Positions 19,272-31,681 of a DNA stretch of 64,000 nucleotides are shown here, in pieces. The DNA is from an uncultured Bacteroidota bacterium (GTDB taxonomy: Bacteria > Bacteroidota > Bacteroidia > 2-12-FULL-35-15). The translations under genes and the position numbers were made by a program. The notes under the pieces are model-generated. The model saw nothing but the letters and a program-made list of their open reading frames with translations. It was not told the DNA's origin and did not search any database. Numbering within the stretch: the first letter of the stretch is position 1; each line of letters opens with the position of its first letter. Location: NCBI GenBank assembly GCA_903847205.1, contig CAINDA010000056.1, positions 62,001 to 126,000 of the forward strand, in the 5' to 3' direction.

Positions 19272-19306
19272 AAAAAACCGCAGCCGAAAAACAGCAGCGG
19301 TTTTTT
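19272..19306 (-). terminator. Hairpin terminator after the membrane-tethered response regulator
   Basis: A 10-bp stem (19272-19281 with 19297-19306) has a CCGC/GCGG core flanked by A- and T-runs, the intrinsic-terminator pattern. It lies 20 bp past the stop of the regulator gene ending at 19326, and it separates that gene from tamB. Confidence 0.85.
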
Positions 19307-19325
19307 AAAATAGTCTATAGATATT

Positions 19326-19817
19326 TTAATACAGAAATTGTAATATGAAAAATACAGCTATACCCATTGTCAAGAAAGTCATTAGGAATATCGCCAGGAA
19401 TTTACTGATTCCAAATTCTCTTACCATTATCCTAATCGGGTATGTGAGAATATTATAAATAAGTGATGATATTTTCTTTTTGTCTTTTTCACCTTTAATA
19501 ACAAAATCAGCAGCCCCTTTACGGAAGGCATCAATTGCAACGCCGATATCCTCATTTGAAGACAGCATTATCACTTCTGTTTGGGGATTAATTGTTTTTA
19601 TTGATTGCAGCACGTCATTTCCGTTTTCGCCATCCAGGAAATAATCCAAAATAACAATTTTGGTGTTTTTGTCAACTTTGTTAAGCGCACTTTTTCCTGT
19701 GGAAAAAGTTGAAATATTTAGATGGGTCCCAAACCTAGTATGGAGGTAATTCCGCAACCCTGTCAGCAATAGTTGATTATCATCAATAATGAACAAATTA
19801 AGACCCTGAGTATTCAT
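19326..19817 (-). CDS. Response regulator receiver domain with a C-terminal membrane anchor
   Basis: The 163-residue protein has an intact receiver domain in residues 5-125: the acidic pair in FIIDDNQ, the phospho-acceptor Asp in VILDYFLDG (about residue 57), Ser in IMLSSNE and Lys in FVIKGEK. A short linker follows, then a strongly hydrophobic helix (about 143-162) to the end. It has no DNA-binding or enzymatic output, so it probably acts at the membrane as a phosphate sink or docking protein. It is a single-gene unit with promoter site 2 upstream and a terminator downstream. The regulator at 45937 has the same rare layout. Confidence 0.9.
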   Translation of the reverse strand: MNTQGLNLFIIDDNQLLLTGLRNYLHTRFGTHLNISTFSTGKSALNKVDKNTKIVILDYFLDGENGNDVLQSIKTINPQTEVIMLSSNEDIGVAIDAFRKGAADFVIKGEKDKKKISSLIYNILTYPIRIMVREFGISKFLAIFLMTFLTMGIAVFFILQFLY

Positions 19818-19877
19818 TTTATTTAAATTTAAGTTTGTGAATATTTTTCCGGCTTTCTATAGTTCCGTTTTCTGCAA

Positions 19878-19943
19878 CAAAGGTGGGGCGGCATAGAGTC
19901 GGAAACGTTATATAACTTTTGCAATTAGTTATATCATTCACAC
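19878..19943 (-). promoter_or_regulatory. Shared promoter element, site 2 (membrane-tethered regulator)
   Basis: On the minus strand: GTGTGAA at 19943-19937, TATAAC at 19933-19928, TATAAC at 19912-19907 and CCTTTG ending at 19878. The spacing is identical to site 1. The regulator start is 60 bp downstream. Confidence 0.85.
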
Positions 19944-20015
19944 ATTAGATTTTATAGTTTATTCAATCTGTCAGCGGAAAACAAAAAGAGCAGTTAAAGG
20001 GAGGGGGGATTTATT

Positions 20016-20543
20016 TTATCTGTTAAGATAAATTGTTCCTTTAAAAATTGGAGTACCGTCACCTAAATCAAGCACGTAGAAATAGGTGCCAATAGGCAAT
20101 TCATCACCTCCAACTCTTAAACCGCTTATACATCTGCCATCCCAGGAGTTCAAATATGGACTGGCACCAAACACTTTATTTCCCCAGCGATTGTAAATCA
20201 AAATTTTATTGTTTGGGTACTTTAATATTCCTCTTATAATGAAAAGATCATTGACAAAATCTCCATTAGGTGAAAATCCCTGAGGTATAAAAAATTCAAA
20301 TGGACTTATAATTATTTCTACTGATGGCTGGTGAAATCCCTGTGTGAAGAAATTATTTGACGAAGAGTAAGTTTCTATCGTCACTTCTCCTATTGTCCAA
20401 GCCATAGAGCCTCCAGGCGCTGCAGCGAATGTTCCGGCTGAACCAATAACATCTGTCGCAAAAGACTGTGCAGAAGCCGTGTTTACGATAGTTCCAAAAA
20501 AAAGGAACAGGAAAGCTGTTAATATTATGATTTTAATTTTCAT
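20016..20543 (-). CDS. Small T9SS cargo with type-B (gliding-motility-type) C-terminal sorting domain
   Basis: From the ATG at 20543 the product is 175 residues: signal peptide (ending TASAQ), a short domain with AWTIGEVTIETYSSSNNFF and TQGFHQPS, then the type-B sorting domain FIPQGFSPNGD ... IYNRWGNKVF ... GTYFYVLDL ... FKGTIYLNR. Such proteins are exported by T9SS and held at the cell surface. The frame is open to an ATG at 20612, but only the start at 20543 gives a normal signal peptide. It follows the collagen-like gene by 105 bp and probably shares its transcript. Almost all of the protein is the sorting signal plus a short domain. Confidence 0.9.
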   Translation of the reverse strand: MKIKIIILTAFLFLFFGTIVNTASAQSFATDVIGSAGTFAAAPGGSMAWTIGEVTIETYSSSNNFFTQGFHQPSVEIIISPFEFFIPQGFSPNGDFVNDLFIIRGILKYPNNKILIYNRWGNKVFGASPYLNSWDGRCISGLRVGGDELPIGTYFYVLDLGDGTPIFKGTIYLNR

Positions 20544-20648
20544 CTCTTTTTTTATATTATTAATTGAACTTTTCAATTTCTGCCGCAAAATATTTCTTTC
20601 CTTTTTTTTCAACTTTTTTTTAACAAGAAGGAAGTTTTTGCTGTAAAA

Positions 20649-23393
<2,745 letters not shown>

Positions 23394-23487
23394 TGATGTG
23401 TTTATTTGTTTTTGTAAGCTTTTATTCCATGAAGTTCAAAATGGATTTACTTTTATCGGGTGGATTTTCGAACTAAAGTTTAGACTG

Positions 23488-23553
23488 CAAAGTTGAAGAG
23501 TCACAGAGGTTTTTATGTTACATAAATTTTTAAGACATTTATATAATTCACAC
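23488..23553 (-). promoter_or_regulatory. Shared promoter element, site 3 (collagen-like gene)
   Basis: On the minus strand: GTGTGAA (23553-23547), TATAAA at the distal repeat (23543-23538), TGTAAC (23522-23517) and ACTTTG ending at 23488. The distances match the other sites exactly, and the distal repeat is weaker. Confidence 0.8.
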
Positions 23554-23649
23554 CTATCTGTTTTTGTTTTAATAAATTTTGAAGGATTATATCTATGGGC
23601 AGGCGAAGTTTTAGAATTCAAAGCTCTATTAATTTTTCATTTTTAAAAT

Positions 23650-23686
23650 AAAAAACGTCGTCCTCTTTTTAAGAACGGCGTTTTTT
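23650..23686 (-). terminator. Hairpin terminator after the OmpA-family gene
   Basis: A stem between 23650-23663 and 23673-23686 pairs A-runs plus a CGTCGT/GGCG core (two non-Watson-Crick or G-U positions) with a T-run on either side. It lies about 50 bp past the stop of the OmpA-family gene, ending the ice-binding/PorP/OmpA operon before the collagen-like gene's promoter. Confidence 0.78.
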
Positions 23687-23734
23687 ATTAATTCAACTAA
23701 TCAGAGCTTGATTAATTATGCAAAGCCAGTTTTG

Positions 23735-25726
23735 TTATTTCTTAGAAACACCTGCTTTATCGGTAAGCAATGGCATATCAATTTTTTTAATAATAATAAA
23801 TTCGGAGCGTCTGTCTTTCTGAAACTCTTCATCCGAACAGTTTGAAACCACTTTACCTTCGCATGCACAGCCGCTTACTAATTGTGTTTCACCGTAACCT
23901 TTACCATAAATGCGAGATGGTTTTGTTATTCTTTTCTTTACATACCCTGCAGTTGTAGCCGCTCTTTTCTCTGATAATTTTTGGTTAAAAGCTTTGCTTG
24001 CCCTGCAGTCGGTATGTGCACTTAACTGCACAACCATTTCGGGATATTCATTCATAACCTTAACAATTTGATCTAATTCAATTGCCGCATCGGGGCGGAT
24101 ATTGAATTTTTTGTAATCGAAATAAATAGCATTTAATGCTAATATTTTTCCCAGATCTGCTCCCACTTTTATTTTTTCAGCAATTGGTTCTTCTTTTTGA
24201 AGAAGCGTTACATCTGCTTTTATAATATACTCTTTACCAAAAGTAGTAACAGCAGTTTCACCATCGTTATAGTTTTCTTTTTTGCCGGTTAATTTATAAT
24301 ACTTATCCGAATCAGCTAAGAATGTATAAGCACCATCGCCTTTTGTAGTGAGCGAATCAATTGCTTGTCCTCTATTATCAAATAATACGATGGCTGTTTG
24401 AGGAATGACGCTTCCTTTATTATCTTTTGCAAAACCTTCAATTTTTTTGCCGATGTCTAATTTTAATAAGTCAACAGAATAAATATCATCAGCCCCGTTT
24501 CCGCCGTTTCTGTTGGAAGAAAAATATCCTGTTTTTAAATTTTCATCAACAATAAGCGCAAAATCATCTGATGAAGTATTTAATGGTGCCCCTGCATTAC
24601 GCACCGTTCCGAATTTAGAACCGTTAACAGCACAGCTGAAAATATCAAGCCCGCCCAAACCAAAACGTCCGTTGGAGGAGAAAAATAATACACCGTTTTT
24701 TTCTTCATAAAAAGGATACAGTTCATCGCCTTCCGTGTTTATTTTATCACCCAGATTTTCAGCTTTTCCCCAAGCTCCTTTTTCGTCTTTTGAAATTCTG
24801 TAAATATCTGCTCCGCCAAAACCGCCCGGCATATCACTTGTAAAATACATTGTGTTTCCGTTTGCAGTTAAGCAGGGATGTCCAACCGAATAGTCTTTAT
24901 TATTAAGTGCGAAAGGTTCCGGTGCAGTCCACTCTCCATCTTTTAATGTGCTGAAACAAATTTGAACTTTATTAACTCGTTCTTTTCTTTTAAGATCATA
25001 ATTGTTTCTGGTAAATGCCATATAAGTTCCGTCTTTATTGAAACTTGCAGGACCGTCGTGCAATTTGCCATTCAGATTTTTACCGAACTTCTCCGGAGCT
25101 TTTAATTGGCCGTTTTCTATTTCAGAAACATACATATCTAAAAATGGTTTGCCGTTCAAATTGTATTTTTTCTGCGTCCATTTTGGATTTGCTCCAGTAG
25201 ATGCAAATACAATTTTGTTTTTATAATAGCAGGTTCCGAAATCATCGGCATCAGTATTAACTGTCAACGTATTGATTTTGTATTTACCGTCGTCTTTTGA
25301 TAAACTGCTAAACTCAGTTTTATTTGCTGCATAATCTTTTACACGCAAATCCGCTGGTTTCAGAGCAGCAAATTTATCCATCCATTTACCTGACTCATCA
25401 AATTTGCCATTGGATTTTAAAACCATTGCATAATTGTAATAATCTTCAGGAAGTATTCCATTAGGTTTGGCTACGAGCACGGAGTAAGCTTCTTCCGATT
25501 TAATGTTTTGATTAATGCTGCGGTAACTCTCGGCCAGTTTGCGCTGCCCTTCAGTACTCAAGTGTTTTGTGCGGGTATAAGAATCAATCGCTTTGTCAAA
25601 AGAATAATTGAAAGCATATTTATCTCCTCTTTTTTCTTTGCACGCTTTTTTGGCTGGTGCTTCTTGAGCATTAAGGTTAAGGCCGATTCCGATAAACAGA
25701 ACAAGGGGAATATATAATTTTTTCAT
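23735..25726 (-). CDS. OmpA-family protein with WD40-like (PD40) repeats, PorE-like
   Basis: The 663-residue envelope protein has a signal peptide (cleaved near LNAQ), then a TPR-like helical region (about 30-140), a WD40/PD40 beta-propeller (about 150-420, with repeats such as GGADIYRISKDE and GLDIFSCAV), a carboxypeptidase-regulatory-like sandwich (about 430-520) and an OmpA peptidoglycan-binding domain (about 540-640, with FNIRPDAAIELDQI and LSAHTDCRAS). This layout is typical of PorE-like T9SS accessory proteins. It follows the PorP/SprF gene by 43 bp. Confidence 0.92.
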   Translation of the reverse strand: MKKLYIPLVLFIGIGLNLNAQEAPAKKACKEKRGDKYAFNYSFDKAIDSYTRTKHLSTEGQRKLAESYRSINQNIKSEEAYSVLVAKPNGILPEDYYNYAMVLKSNGKFDESGKWMDKFAALKPADLRVKDYAANKTEFSSLSKDDGKYKINTLTVNTDADDFGTCYYKNKIVFASTGANPKWTQKKYNLNGKPFLDMYVSEIENGQLKAPEKFGKNLNGKLHDGPASFNKDGTYMAFTRNNYDLKRKERVNKVQICFSTLKDGEWTAPEPFALNNKDYSVGHPCLTANGNTMYFTSDMPGGFGGADIYRISKDEKGAWGKAENLGDKINTEGDELYPFYEEKNGVLFFSSNGRFGLGGLDIFSCAVNGSKFGTVRNAGAPLNTSSDDFALIVDENLKTGYFSSNRNGGNGADDIYSVDLLKLDIGKKIEGFAKDNKGSVIPQTAIVLFDNRGQAIDSLTTKGDGAYTFLADSDKYYKLTGKKENYNDGETAVTTFGKEYIIKADVTLLQKEEPIAEKIKVGADLGKILALNAIYFDYKKFNIRPDAAIELDQIVKVMNEYPEMVVQLSAHTDCRASKAFNQKLSEKRAATTAGYVKKRITKPSRIYGKGYGETQLVSGCACEGKVVSNCSDEEFQKDRRSEFIIIKKIDMPLLTDKAGVSKK

Positions 25727-25769
25727 GGTTTTAGTTTTTAGTTTTGCGTTATTACGATCTTATGAAAAT

Positions 25770-26711
25770 TTAGAAATTTCTTGGAGAATGAATTTGTTTT
25801 TTACTAATCAATAGGAAATCATATCTTATAACAATTTCGTGGCTTCCCTGATTATACTTGGCTGTCTGCAGGCCAAACGACCAATCGTATGAATAACCAA
25901 TATGAAACTGATCTGTAACATCATATCCAACTAATGCACCGACAGCATCTCCTGTGCGGTACATAGCGCCAAGGAGTAATTTTCTCATGATTACAAATGA
26001 TGCTGTAAGATCTGCTTCAACAGGTGCACCTGCAGTTACTTTAATTAAAGTGGTTGGTTTGAAGGCAAGGTTGTCTGTTATTTTTAACATTGTTCCTGCA
26101 ATTAAAAAGTAATGTCTCTGCTCTTGCGCAACTAGTGTATTTCCGCTCTCCGCTTTTACTGAAGAATAATTATTCTGTAATAAATCGGGAACTGAAATAC
26201 CTGCATAAAAACGCTCTCTGGAATAATACGCTCCAAAACCGAAATTAGGAGTTGTATGATTGCTGATATTGTTTTGAAACACTGCATCGGTCTGCTGATC
26301 CAATTGAAGGGTATTTAAACCAGCCTGCCATATATTCAAGCCGGCACTTAAGCCAAGCGCTAATTTTGACTTAGGGGTTAAGTGCATGATGTATGCAAAA
26401 TCTGCAGTAACCGAAGTGTTATTGGTAGGTCCTATTTTATCATTCAACACTGAAAGTCCAACGCCGATGTGCTCGTTAGGCAGCGGCGCATGCATGGTTA
26501 AAGTCTGCGTCATTGGTGCGCCTTTAAAATCAACCCATTGCATGCGGTCGAGTGCAGTTACTGTTAAAGCATCCCTGCTTCCGGCATATCCGGGATTAAC
26601 TGCTAAGGTATTATTCATGTAATGAGTGAACATGGGTGCCTGCTGTGCATTCATGGTTAAACTCCCTGAGGCTAGAACCAATGTGAATGTTATATTTTTT
26701 AATGTTTTCAT
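25770..26711 (-). CDS. PorP/SprF-family outer-membrane protein
   Basis: The 313-residue T9SS-associated barrel protein has a signal peptide ending MNAQ. It then shows the family opening QAPMFTHYMNNTLAVNPGYAGSRDALTV, split over residues 24-50, and the C-terminal QFHIGYSYDWSFG and SHEIVIRYDFLL strands. SprF-type proteins help one dedicated large adhesin reach the surface. The adhesin is normally the gene immediately upstream, here the ice-binding/Ig protein with a type-B sorting domain 44 bp away. Confidence 0.94.
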   Translation of the reverse strand: MKTLKNITFTLVLASGSLTMNAQQAPMFTHYMNNTLAVNPGYAGSRDALTVTALDRMQWVDFKGAPMTQTLTMHAPLPNEHIGVGLSVLNDKIGPTNNTSVTADFAYIMHLTPKSKLALGLSAGLNIWQAGLNTLQLDQQTDAVFQNNISNHTTPNFGFGAYYSRERFYAGISVPDLLQNNYSSVKAESGNTLVAQEQRHYFLIAGTMLKITDNLAFKPTTLIKVTAGAPVEADLTASFVIMRKLLLGAMYRTGDAVGALVGYDVTDQFHIGYSYDWSFGLQTAKYNQGSHEIVIRYDFLLISKKQIHSPRNF

Positions 26712-26755
26712 TTTATTTTTATTTTTATTTCTTGTTAATTTTTTAGTTAATTAAA

Positions 26756-29700
26756 TTATCTATTTAGATAAATTGTTCCTTTAAAAATATCTGAACCATC
26801 ATTCAAATTAAGTATGTAGAAATATGTACCTACCGGCAGTTGATCCCCTCCTGCTCTTAAGCCCATTTCTGATCTGCCATCCCAGGTATTTTGGTAAGGG
26901 CTTGCTTCAAACACTTTATTTCCCCAGCGGTTAAAGATTACAAATGAATTGGCTGGATAATTTAAAATTCCTCTGATTACAAATAAATCATTTGTTCCGT
27001 CGCCATTTGGAGAGAAGCCCTCAGGAATAAAGAAATCAGTTGGGATTGGTTCTACTGAAGAAACATTGTTTGCCATAATAGGGTCAGCTTCGCTGCCATA
27101 TATAATTGCTGTATTCACATAATTCCCGCCTGCAATTACTCTTACCGTTACTGTTAATGTTGCAGAGGCTCCATTATTCAAAGTGCCTATTGTCCAAACA
27201 CCCGCTGCCTGATCAAAAGTTCCTGCTGTTGCAGATGATGAAACATAAGTGTATCCGCTTTGTAATACATCATTAACTGAAACGCCTGTTGCGTTATCGG
27301 GACCATTATTAGAAGCCGTAATTGTAAATACAATAATGCGTCCGATAAGCGGTGTTGAATTATTTACTGTTTTAACAATGCTTAAATCTGAAAGGCAGTT
27401 ATTAACTACAACCGGAATAGTTGAAGTGCCCGATGAACAGCCATTAAGTAAAACAGTTAAAGAATAATTACCTGCATCTGCAGTTGTTGGAGCCGGAATT
27501 ACAGGATTTTGCAATGCCGATGAAAAGCCATTTGGACCAGTCCATAAATATGATGCGCCCGTAACAGTTTGTGCTGTAAGGTTTATAGAGCTTCCTAAAC
27601 TTCCTGCACAAATTGGCGAGTTACTGCCTTCAATAGCCGGCGGTACTGGATTTACTGAAAGCGATACATTTACTGAAGCGGCATTTGGCGCGCATGCTCC
27701 GCTGATTACAACATTATAATTATATGCTGTATCAGATACACTCACAGGATTAATTGTAAGCACAGCAGAATTTGCTCCTGTAATATTTGATAATCCCCTT
27801 CTCCATTGATAAGTAAGACCGGTACCCGATGCAGTTACCGAAAAATTAACCGAAGTTCCTGCACATACTGTTTTATTAATTGGCTCGATGGTAATAGCAG
27901 GTGCCGTATTAACTGTCAAAGAAACATTTATTGATGTGTCTTTAAGAGTACATGTACCAGTAACAACAACATTATAGTTATAAGCTGTATCGGTAATACC
28001 AACCGGGTTAATAGTAAGCGAAGCAGTGTTTGCTCCTAAAATATTTGTTATGCCTTTTCTCCATTGATAGCTGAGACTTCCTCCAGAAGCAGCTGCTGAA
28101 AAAATTACGGAACTGCCAGCGCATACTACCTGACTTGCAGGCTGTGTGGTAATAGCAGGTGAAGTGCTGACAGATAAAGAAACATTTATTGAAGTATCTT
28201 TAAGTGCACATGTTCCTGAAACAACAACATTATAATTATAAGCTGTATCGGAGATGCTTACCGGATTAATTGTAAACGAAGCAGTGTTTGCTCCTAAAAT
28301 ATTTGTTATGCCTTTTCTCCATTGGTAACTAAGACCCGTTCCGGCTGCAACAGCTGAAAAACTTACAGAACTTCCAGGACATGCTGTTTGATTAGCAGGC
28401 TGCGAAGTAATGTTTGGAGCGCTATTTAGTCTTAAAAAAACATTTACCGATGTATCTTTCGGTGAACATGTTCCACTGACAACAACATTATAGTTATAAG
28501 CCGTATCCAAAATTCCTACTGGATTAATTGTAAATATTGATGCTGTTGCACCCAAAATATTTGTTAATCCTTTTCTCCATTGATAAGTGAGCCCAGACCC
28601 AGATGCAGCAACGGAAAAACTTGCCGAACCTCCCAGACATAACGTTTGATTAGCTGGCTGAGTGGTTATATTTGGAGCAGTATTAACAGTTAAGGAAACA
28701 TTTATTGAAGTGTCATTTGGCAGAAGAGAGCCGCTTACAATAACATTGTAGAAGGAAGATGTATCAGAAACATTCGCTGGAAAAATAACAAGCTTTGCAG
28801 AATCTGCCCCGGAAATATTTCCAGCATTGATTAAGTCAATATTTCCTTTTCTCCATTGATAAGTGAGACCAGACCCTGTTGCACTTACGGAAAAATTGGC
28901 AGTATCACCACTGCATACAATTTGATTAACCGGCGGTGTTACAATTATTGGAGAAGAACTGCAGCCTGGAGGCATTATAGCCACTAATCCGGTTGTTGTA
29001 ATTGCTCCGTTCATTGTAAATGCTCTGCCATCCAATACAACTCCTGTATTAACCAGGTTTATTGCACCCACCGGGACAATAATTGTTCCTCTGAAAACAA
29101 CGTAATTATTTATGTCCACATAACCGCCCTGCACCATCCAAAAAACATTTTGCGACTTGGTGCCGTTTATCAATTTAATGTTTGCATACGTACCGGTTGT
29201 AAGGTTGCCGCCGGTTATCTTAATCACAAATACTGCATTTGGATTACCTTCAGCATTAAGAATAAGTGTATCAGTGATAAATGCATTGCCTCCCATATGA
29301 TAAGTATGAGGCGTAAGAACTAGACTGTGACCAAGCTCCATAGGAGCTAACAGCTCAATATCAATTAGCAGAGCGTTAAGTGCATTATAAGCATTTGACA
29401 AATCAACTGCACACGCTATGGTAGAAGGATCCTGAATAAGATGCAGTGTACCCGTTACCATCCCGGCATTCCAGCCAGTAATAGAACCCCCTCCATTACT
29501 TCCAACATCACCAATGGAAGTAGAATTTGGTGCACCATTTACAAGTGCACCATTACTTGTAAAAATTGCATAGCAGGCTGCAGAATTAAGTGCAGGCGCT
29601 GCAGGTCCAGTAAGAACCATGCTGGCACAGCCGATTGGGGTATATACTAAAACGCCTGTAACATTGATTGCGCCGTTAATCGAGAGTGCCCTTCCTTCCA

Positions 29701-30331
29701 ATGAATCAAGAGTTGCCATGTTAATAGCTGCATTATTTGCAATAATAGTTCCTTTCATGGAAGTTTGTGTTGCCATATCAACAAGGCCTTCTACTTTCCA
29801 AAACACCTTACATGCCAATGCCCCGTTAATCAACTTAACTTTTGAACCAGCAGTTGTAGAAAATGCACCTTGCAACTGGAAAATAAATACTTTACTTGAA
29901 TCTCCCTGCGCGTCCAGAATAAGATTTTGATCCAATGTTATTGAAGCATTTGTTATGGAATATACACCTCCAAAAAGAATCTGCCCGGGTCCCGATCCGA
30001 GCAAAGGGGCAAGGGTATTGTTAGTTGGAGTCACTGCATTCAGCTGTCCATATGCAGCAAGCAGATCTGTTGCAGCCTGAGTGCTTAATGGGTCTGCAGT
30101 GTAGGCCATTACACCATCTACATTTCCGAAACCTGTAACAGGCCCTATGTTCGAACCAACATTACCCGTAATATGAGTAAGATAAGTTGTGCCTGTGTTT
30201 TTCACTAACCCATTAGTAGTGAAAAGCGCAAAATTAGCTGCAGTCCCTAAAGACGGCGCCTGCCCGAAATTTACATTCGGTATTAAAAACAGAGTAACTG
30301 CAGTTAATATATTTAGTAGTTTGTTTTTCAT
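26756..30331 (-). CDS. Giant surface protein: two ice-binding (DUF3494) domains, five Ig-like domains, DUF11, type-B sorting domain
   Basis: From the ATG at 30331 the order is: signal peptide (ending NFGQ), DUF3494 domain 1 (HITGNVGSN ... GRALSINGAINVTGVL), DUF3494 domain 2 (SIGDVGSNGGG ... GRAFTMNGAITTTGLV), five Ig-like repeats of about 85 residues each with a YQWRKG core, a PKD/Ig-like unit, a DUF11 domain (SDLSIVKTVNNSTPLIG) and a type-B sorting domain (FIPEGFSPNGDGTNDLFVIRG ... KGTIYLNR). DUF3494 proteins bind ice in cold-adapted microbes or act as surface adhesins. The open frame reaches 30370, but that start would lie inside promoter site 4, so 30331 is chosen. Confidence 0.93.
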   Translation of the reverse strand: MKNKLLNILTAVTLFLIPNVNFGQAPSLGTAANFALFTTNGLVKNTGTTYLTHITGNVGSNIGPVTGFGNVDGVMAYTADPLSTQAATDLLAAYGQLNAVTPTNNTLAPLLGSGPGQILFGGVYSITNASITLDQNLILDAQGDSSKVFIFQLQGAFSTTAGSKVKLINGALACKVFWKVEGLVDMATQTSMKGTIIANNAAINMATLDSLEGRALSINGAINVTGVLVYTPIGCASMVLTGPAAPALNSAACYAIFTSNGALVNGAPNSTSIGDVGSNGGGSITGWNAGMVTGTLHLIQDPSTIACAVDLSNAYNALNALLIDIELLAPMELGHSLVLTPHTYHMGGNAFITDTLILNAEGNPNAVFVIKITGGNLTTGTYANIKLINGTKSQNVFWMVQGGYVDINNYVVFRGTIIVPVGAINLVNTGVVLDGRAFTMNGAITTTGLVAIMPPGCSSSPIIVTPPVNQIVCSGDTANFSVSATGSGLTYQWRKGNIDLINAGNISGADSAKLVIFPANVSDTSSFYNVIVSGSLLPNDTSINVSLTVNTAPNITTQPANQTLCLGGSASFSVAASGSGLTYQWRKGLTNILGATASIFTINPVGILDTAYNYNVVVSGTCSPKDTSVNVFLRLNSAPNITSQPANQTACPGSSVSFSAVAAGTGLSYQWRKGITNILGANTASFTINPVSISDTAYNYNVVVSGTCALKDTSINVSLSVSTSPAITTQPASQVVCAGSSVIFSAAASGGSLSYQWRKGITNILGANTASLTINPVGITDTAYNYNVVVTGTCTLKDTSINVSLTVNTAPAITIEPINKTVCAGTSVNFSVTASGTGLTYQWRRGLSNITGANSAVLTINPVSVSDTAYNYNVVISGACAPNAASVNVSLSVNPVPPAIEGSNSPICAGSLGSSINLTAQTVTGASYLWTGPNGFSSALQNPVIPAPTTADAGNYSLTVLLNGCSSGTSTIPVVVNNCLSDLSIVKTVNNSTPLIGRIIVFTITASNNGPDNATGVSVNDVLQSGYTYVSSSATAGTFDQAAGVWTIGTLNNGASATLTVTVRVIAGGNYVNTAIIYGSEADPIMANNVSSVEPIPTDFFIPEGFSPNGDGTNDLFVIRGILNYPANSFVIFNRWGNKVFEASPYQNTWDGRSEMGLRAGGDQLPVGTYFYILNLNDGSDIFKGTIYLNR

Positions 30332-30367
30332 TTTATTTAAATTTATTAGTGAATTAATTTTACGATA

Positions 30368-30433
30368 CAAAGGTGGGGTGGTAAAGAAATAATTGTGTTA
30401 CAGAACTTTTTTAATAAGTTACATCATTCACAC
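30368..30433 (-). promoter_or_regulatory. Shared promoter element, site 4 (ice-binding/Ig adhesin operon)
   Basis: On the minus strand: GTGTGAA (30433-30427), TGTAAC (30423-30418), TGTAAC (30402-30397) and CACCTTTG ending at 30368. This is one of the best matches. It fixes the adhesin start at 30331, 36 bp downstream. Confidence 0.87.
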
Positions 30434-30830
30434 TTATGTTAAATTAAATTAATATTCACAAATAATAAAGTAATTGATTTAATCAGGAGCAATTGTTCCA
30501 ACACAATTAACGAGCTGTGCACAGCCAATAAATTCAGACCATTGGGGAGCATCGTTTTTTAATTCTTGACTTCAGAGGTCTATAATTATTTAACAAATTG
30601 AGCTGCCCGCAAATTTATTTGATCTTAATTATTCATGCTGAAATAATGGTATCTCTTTCGTTTCTTTTTCAGGCATTTCTAATTTTTTAGAAGTATTTTT
30701 AGGAAGACCTGTATATTTAAATTATTAAATAACCAATATTATTTTCGAGAAAAGATTGCTTAAAATAAGCATATACCAGTGCCTTTCCAGATTTGGTTTT
30801 ACATTTCAACTTCGATATTTTTTATAAAAA
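30434..30830. other. 397-bp intergenic stretch with no accepted gene
   Basis: The stretch is AT-rich. On the minus strand there is a 30-codon open stretch ending MPEKETKEIPLFQHE then stop (about 30640-30730), but it has no good start or recognised homologue. No repeats or structured RNA were evident to me. Confidence 0.5.
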
Positions 30831-30855
30831 AAATGACCTGTGGATCAGGTCATTT
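30831..30855 (-). terminator. Hairpin terminator after the LW-HIIWTR protein gene
   Basis: A perfect 10-bp stem (30831-30840 with 30846-30855) and a 5-base loop, preceded on the plus strand by an A-run that becomes the U-run of the minus-strand transcript. It lies 46 bp past the stop at 30901. Confidence 0.88.
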
Positions 30856-30900
30856 ACAGGTTTCAAAAAAAGTAACTTTAATTAAAAATATTGGGGGAAA

Positions 30901-31641
30901 TCATTTCTTAAATTTTTCTGGGAATTGTTTGACAATTGCGTCAGAAATGACATCCGACATTTTCAGAATTTGATTCTGAAGCTTATCATAAGAAATAATG
31001 TCGGAATCATAATCTTTTTTGATACGCTGCATCGCCTCATCAGTAGTAAGTTTGAGGTGATCATGCATCATTATCTTCATTTCAACTAATTCCAAATTTG
31101 GATTTGCTTTACTGAAGAAAACTGCGATTTCATCGGCGTTTGACAACCACTTTATATCTACCTTTTGAAGTATTGAAGGATCCCCTGAAGTTTCTGTTTT
31201 AACAACTTCTTTTGATGTATTTCTGTGTGCATACAACACTTCAGTATTAGCTTTTTTTGCTTCGCTAATTACTTCGGCAAAGATGTTTACGTGTTCATAC
31301 AAAAGACCTGTTATTTTTTTGGCTGCATCTTCTCCATAATAGGAATTAAGAACGAGGCCAATGTCAGTTTGATTTCGAAGCAGACGTTTTAGGGCCTGAT
31401 CCTTCCCTGGAAGTTCGTCAACAATGCAAAAAATAACATTGCGTGTCCAAATAATGTGTTCTACCCAAAGTTTACGCATGCTGATTTTCAATTCAGTTTC
31501 AGAAACTGCTTCCGTTGAAATTTTATCAATTGAATTTTCTTTGAAACCGTCATTCGCAGAATATGAGGAAAAGCCCAGAGGAATAACTATTGCCAAAATC
31601 AGGAAGAAGGCTGAAAAATAAATTTTTGTAAATATTTTCAT
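30901..31641 (-). CDS. Exported protein of the widespread MRKLWxxHIxWTR family, function unknown
   Basis: From the ATG at 31641 the product is 246 residues: an N-terminal hydrophobic signal/anchor (KIYFSAFFLILAIVIPLGFS), then a helical domain opening with the motif MRKLWVEHIIWTRNVI and continuing with RLLRNQTDIG and YYGEDAAKKITGLLYEHV. I recognise this motif set from a common family without a settled function, often labelled misleadingly in databases. Histidines and an arginine in the motif could bind a ligand. The upstream ATG at 31674 would lie at the promoter's start site, so 31641 is preferred. Promoter site 5 lies 40 bp upstream. Confidence 0.8.
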   Translation of the reverse strand: MKIFTKIYFSAFFLILAIVIPLGFSSYSANDGFKENSIDKISTEAVSETELKISMRKLWVEHIIWTRNVIFCIVDELPGKDQALKRLLRNQTDIGLVLNSYYGEDAAKKITGLLYEHVNIFAEVISEAKKANTEVLYAHRNTSKEVVKTETSGDPSILQKVDIKWLSNADEIAVFFSKANPNLELVEMKIMMHDHLKLTTDEAMQRIKKDYDSDIISYDKLQNQILKMSDVISDAIVKQFPEKFKK

Positions 31642-31681
31642 TGCTTTAAATTTTACCCGCGAAAGAAATTTCACGAGACGA

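Noticed and set aside
30640-30730. 30-codon minus-strand open stretch ending MPEKETKEIPLFQHE
   Set aside because: Its only in-frame ATG leaves 15 codons, and there is no recognised relative and no promoter element.
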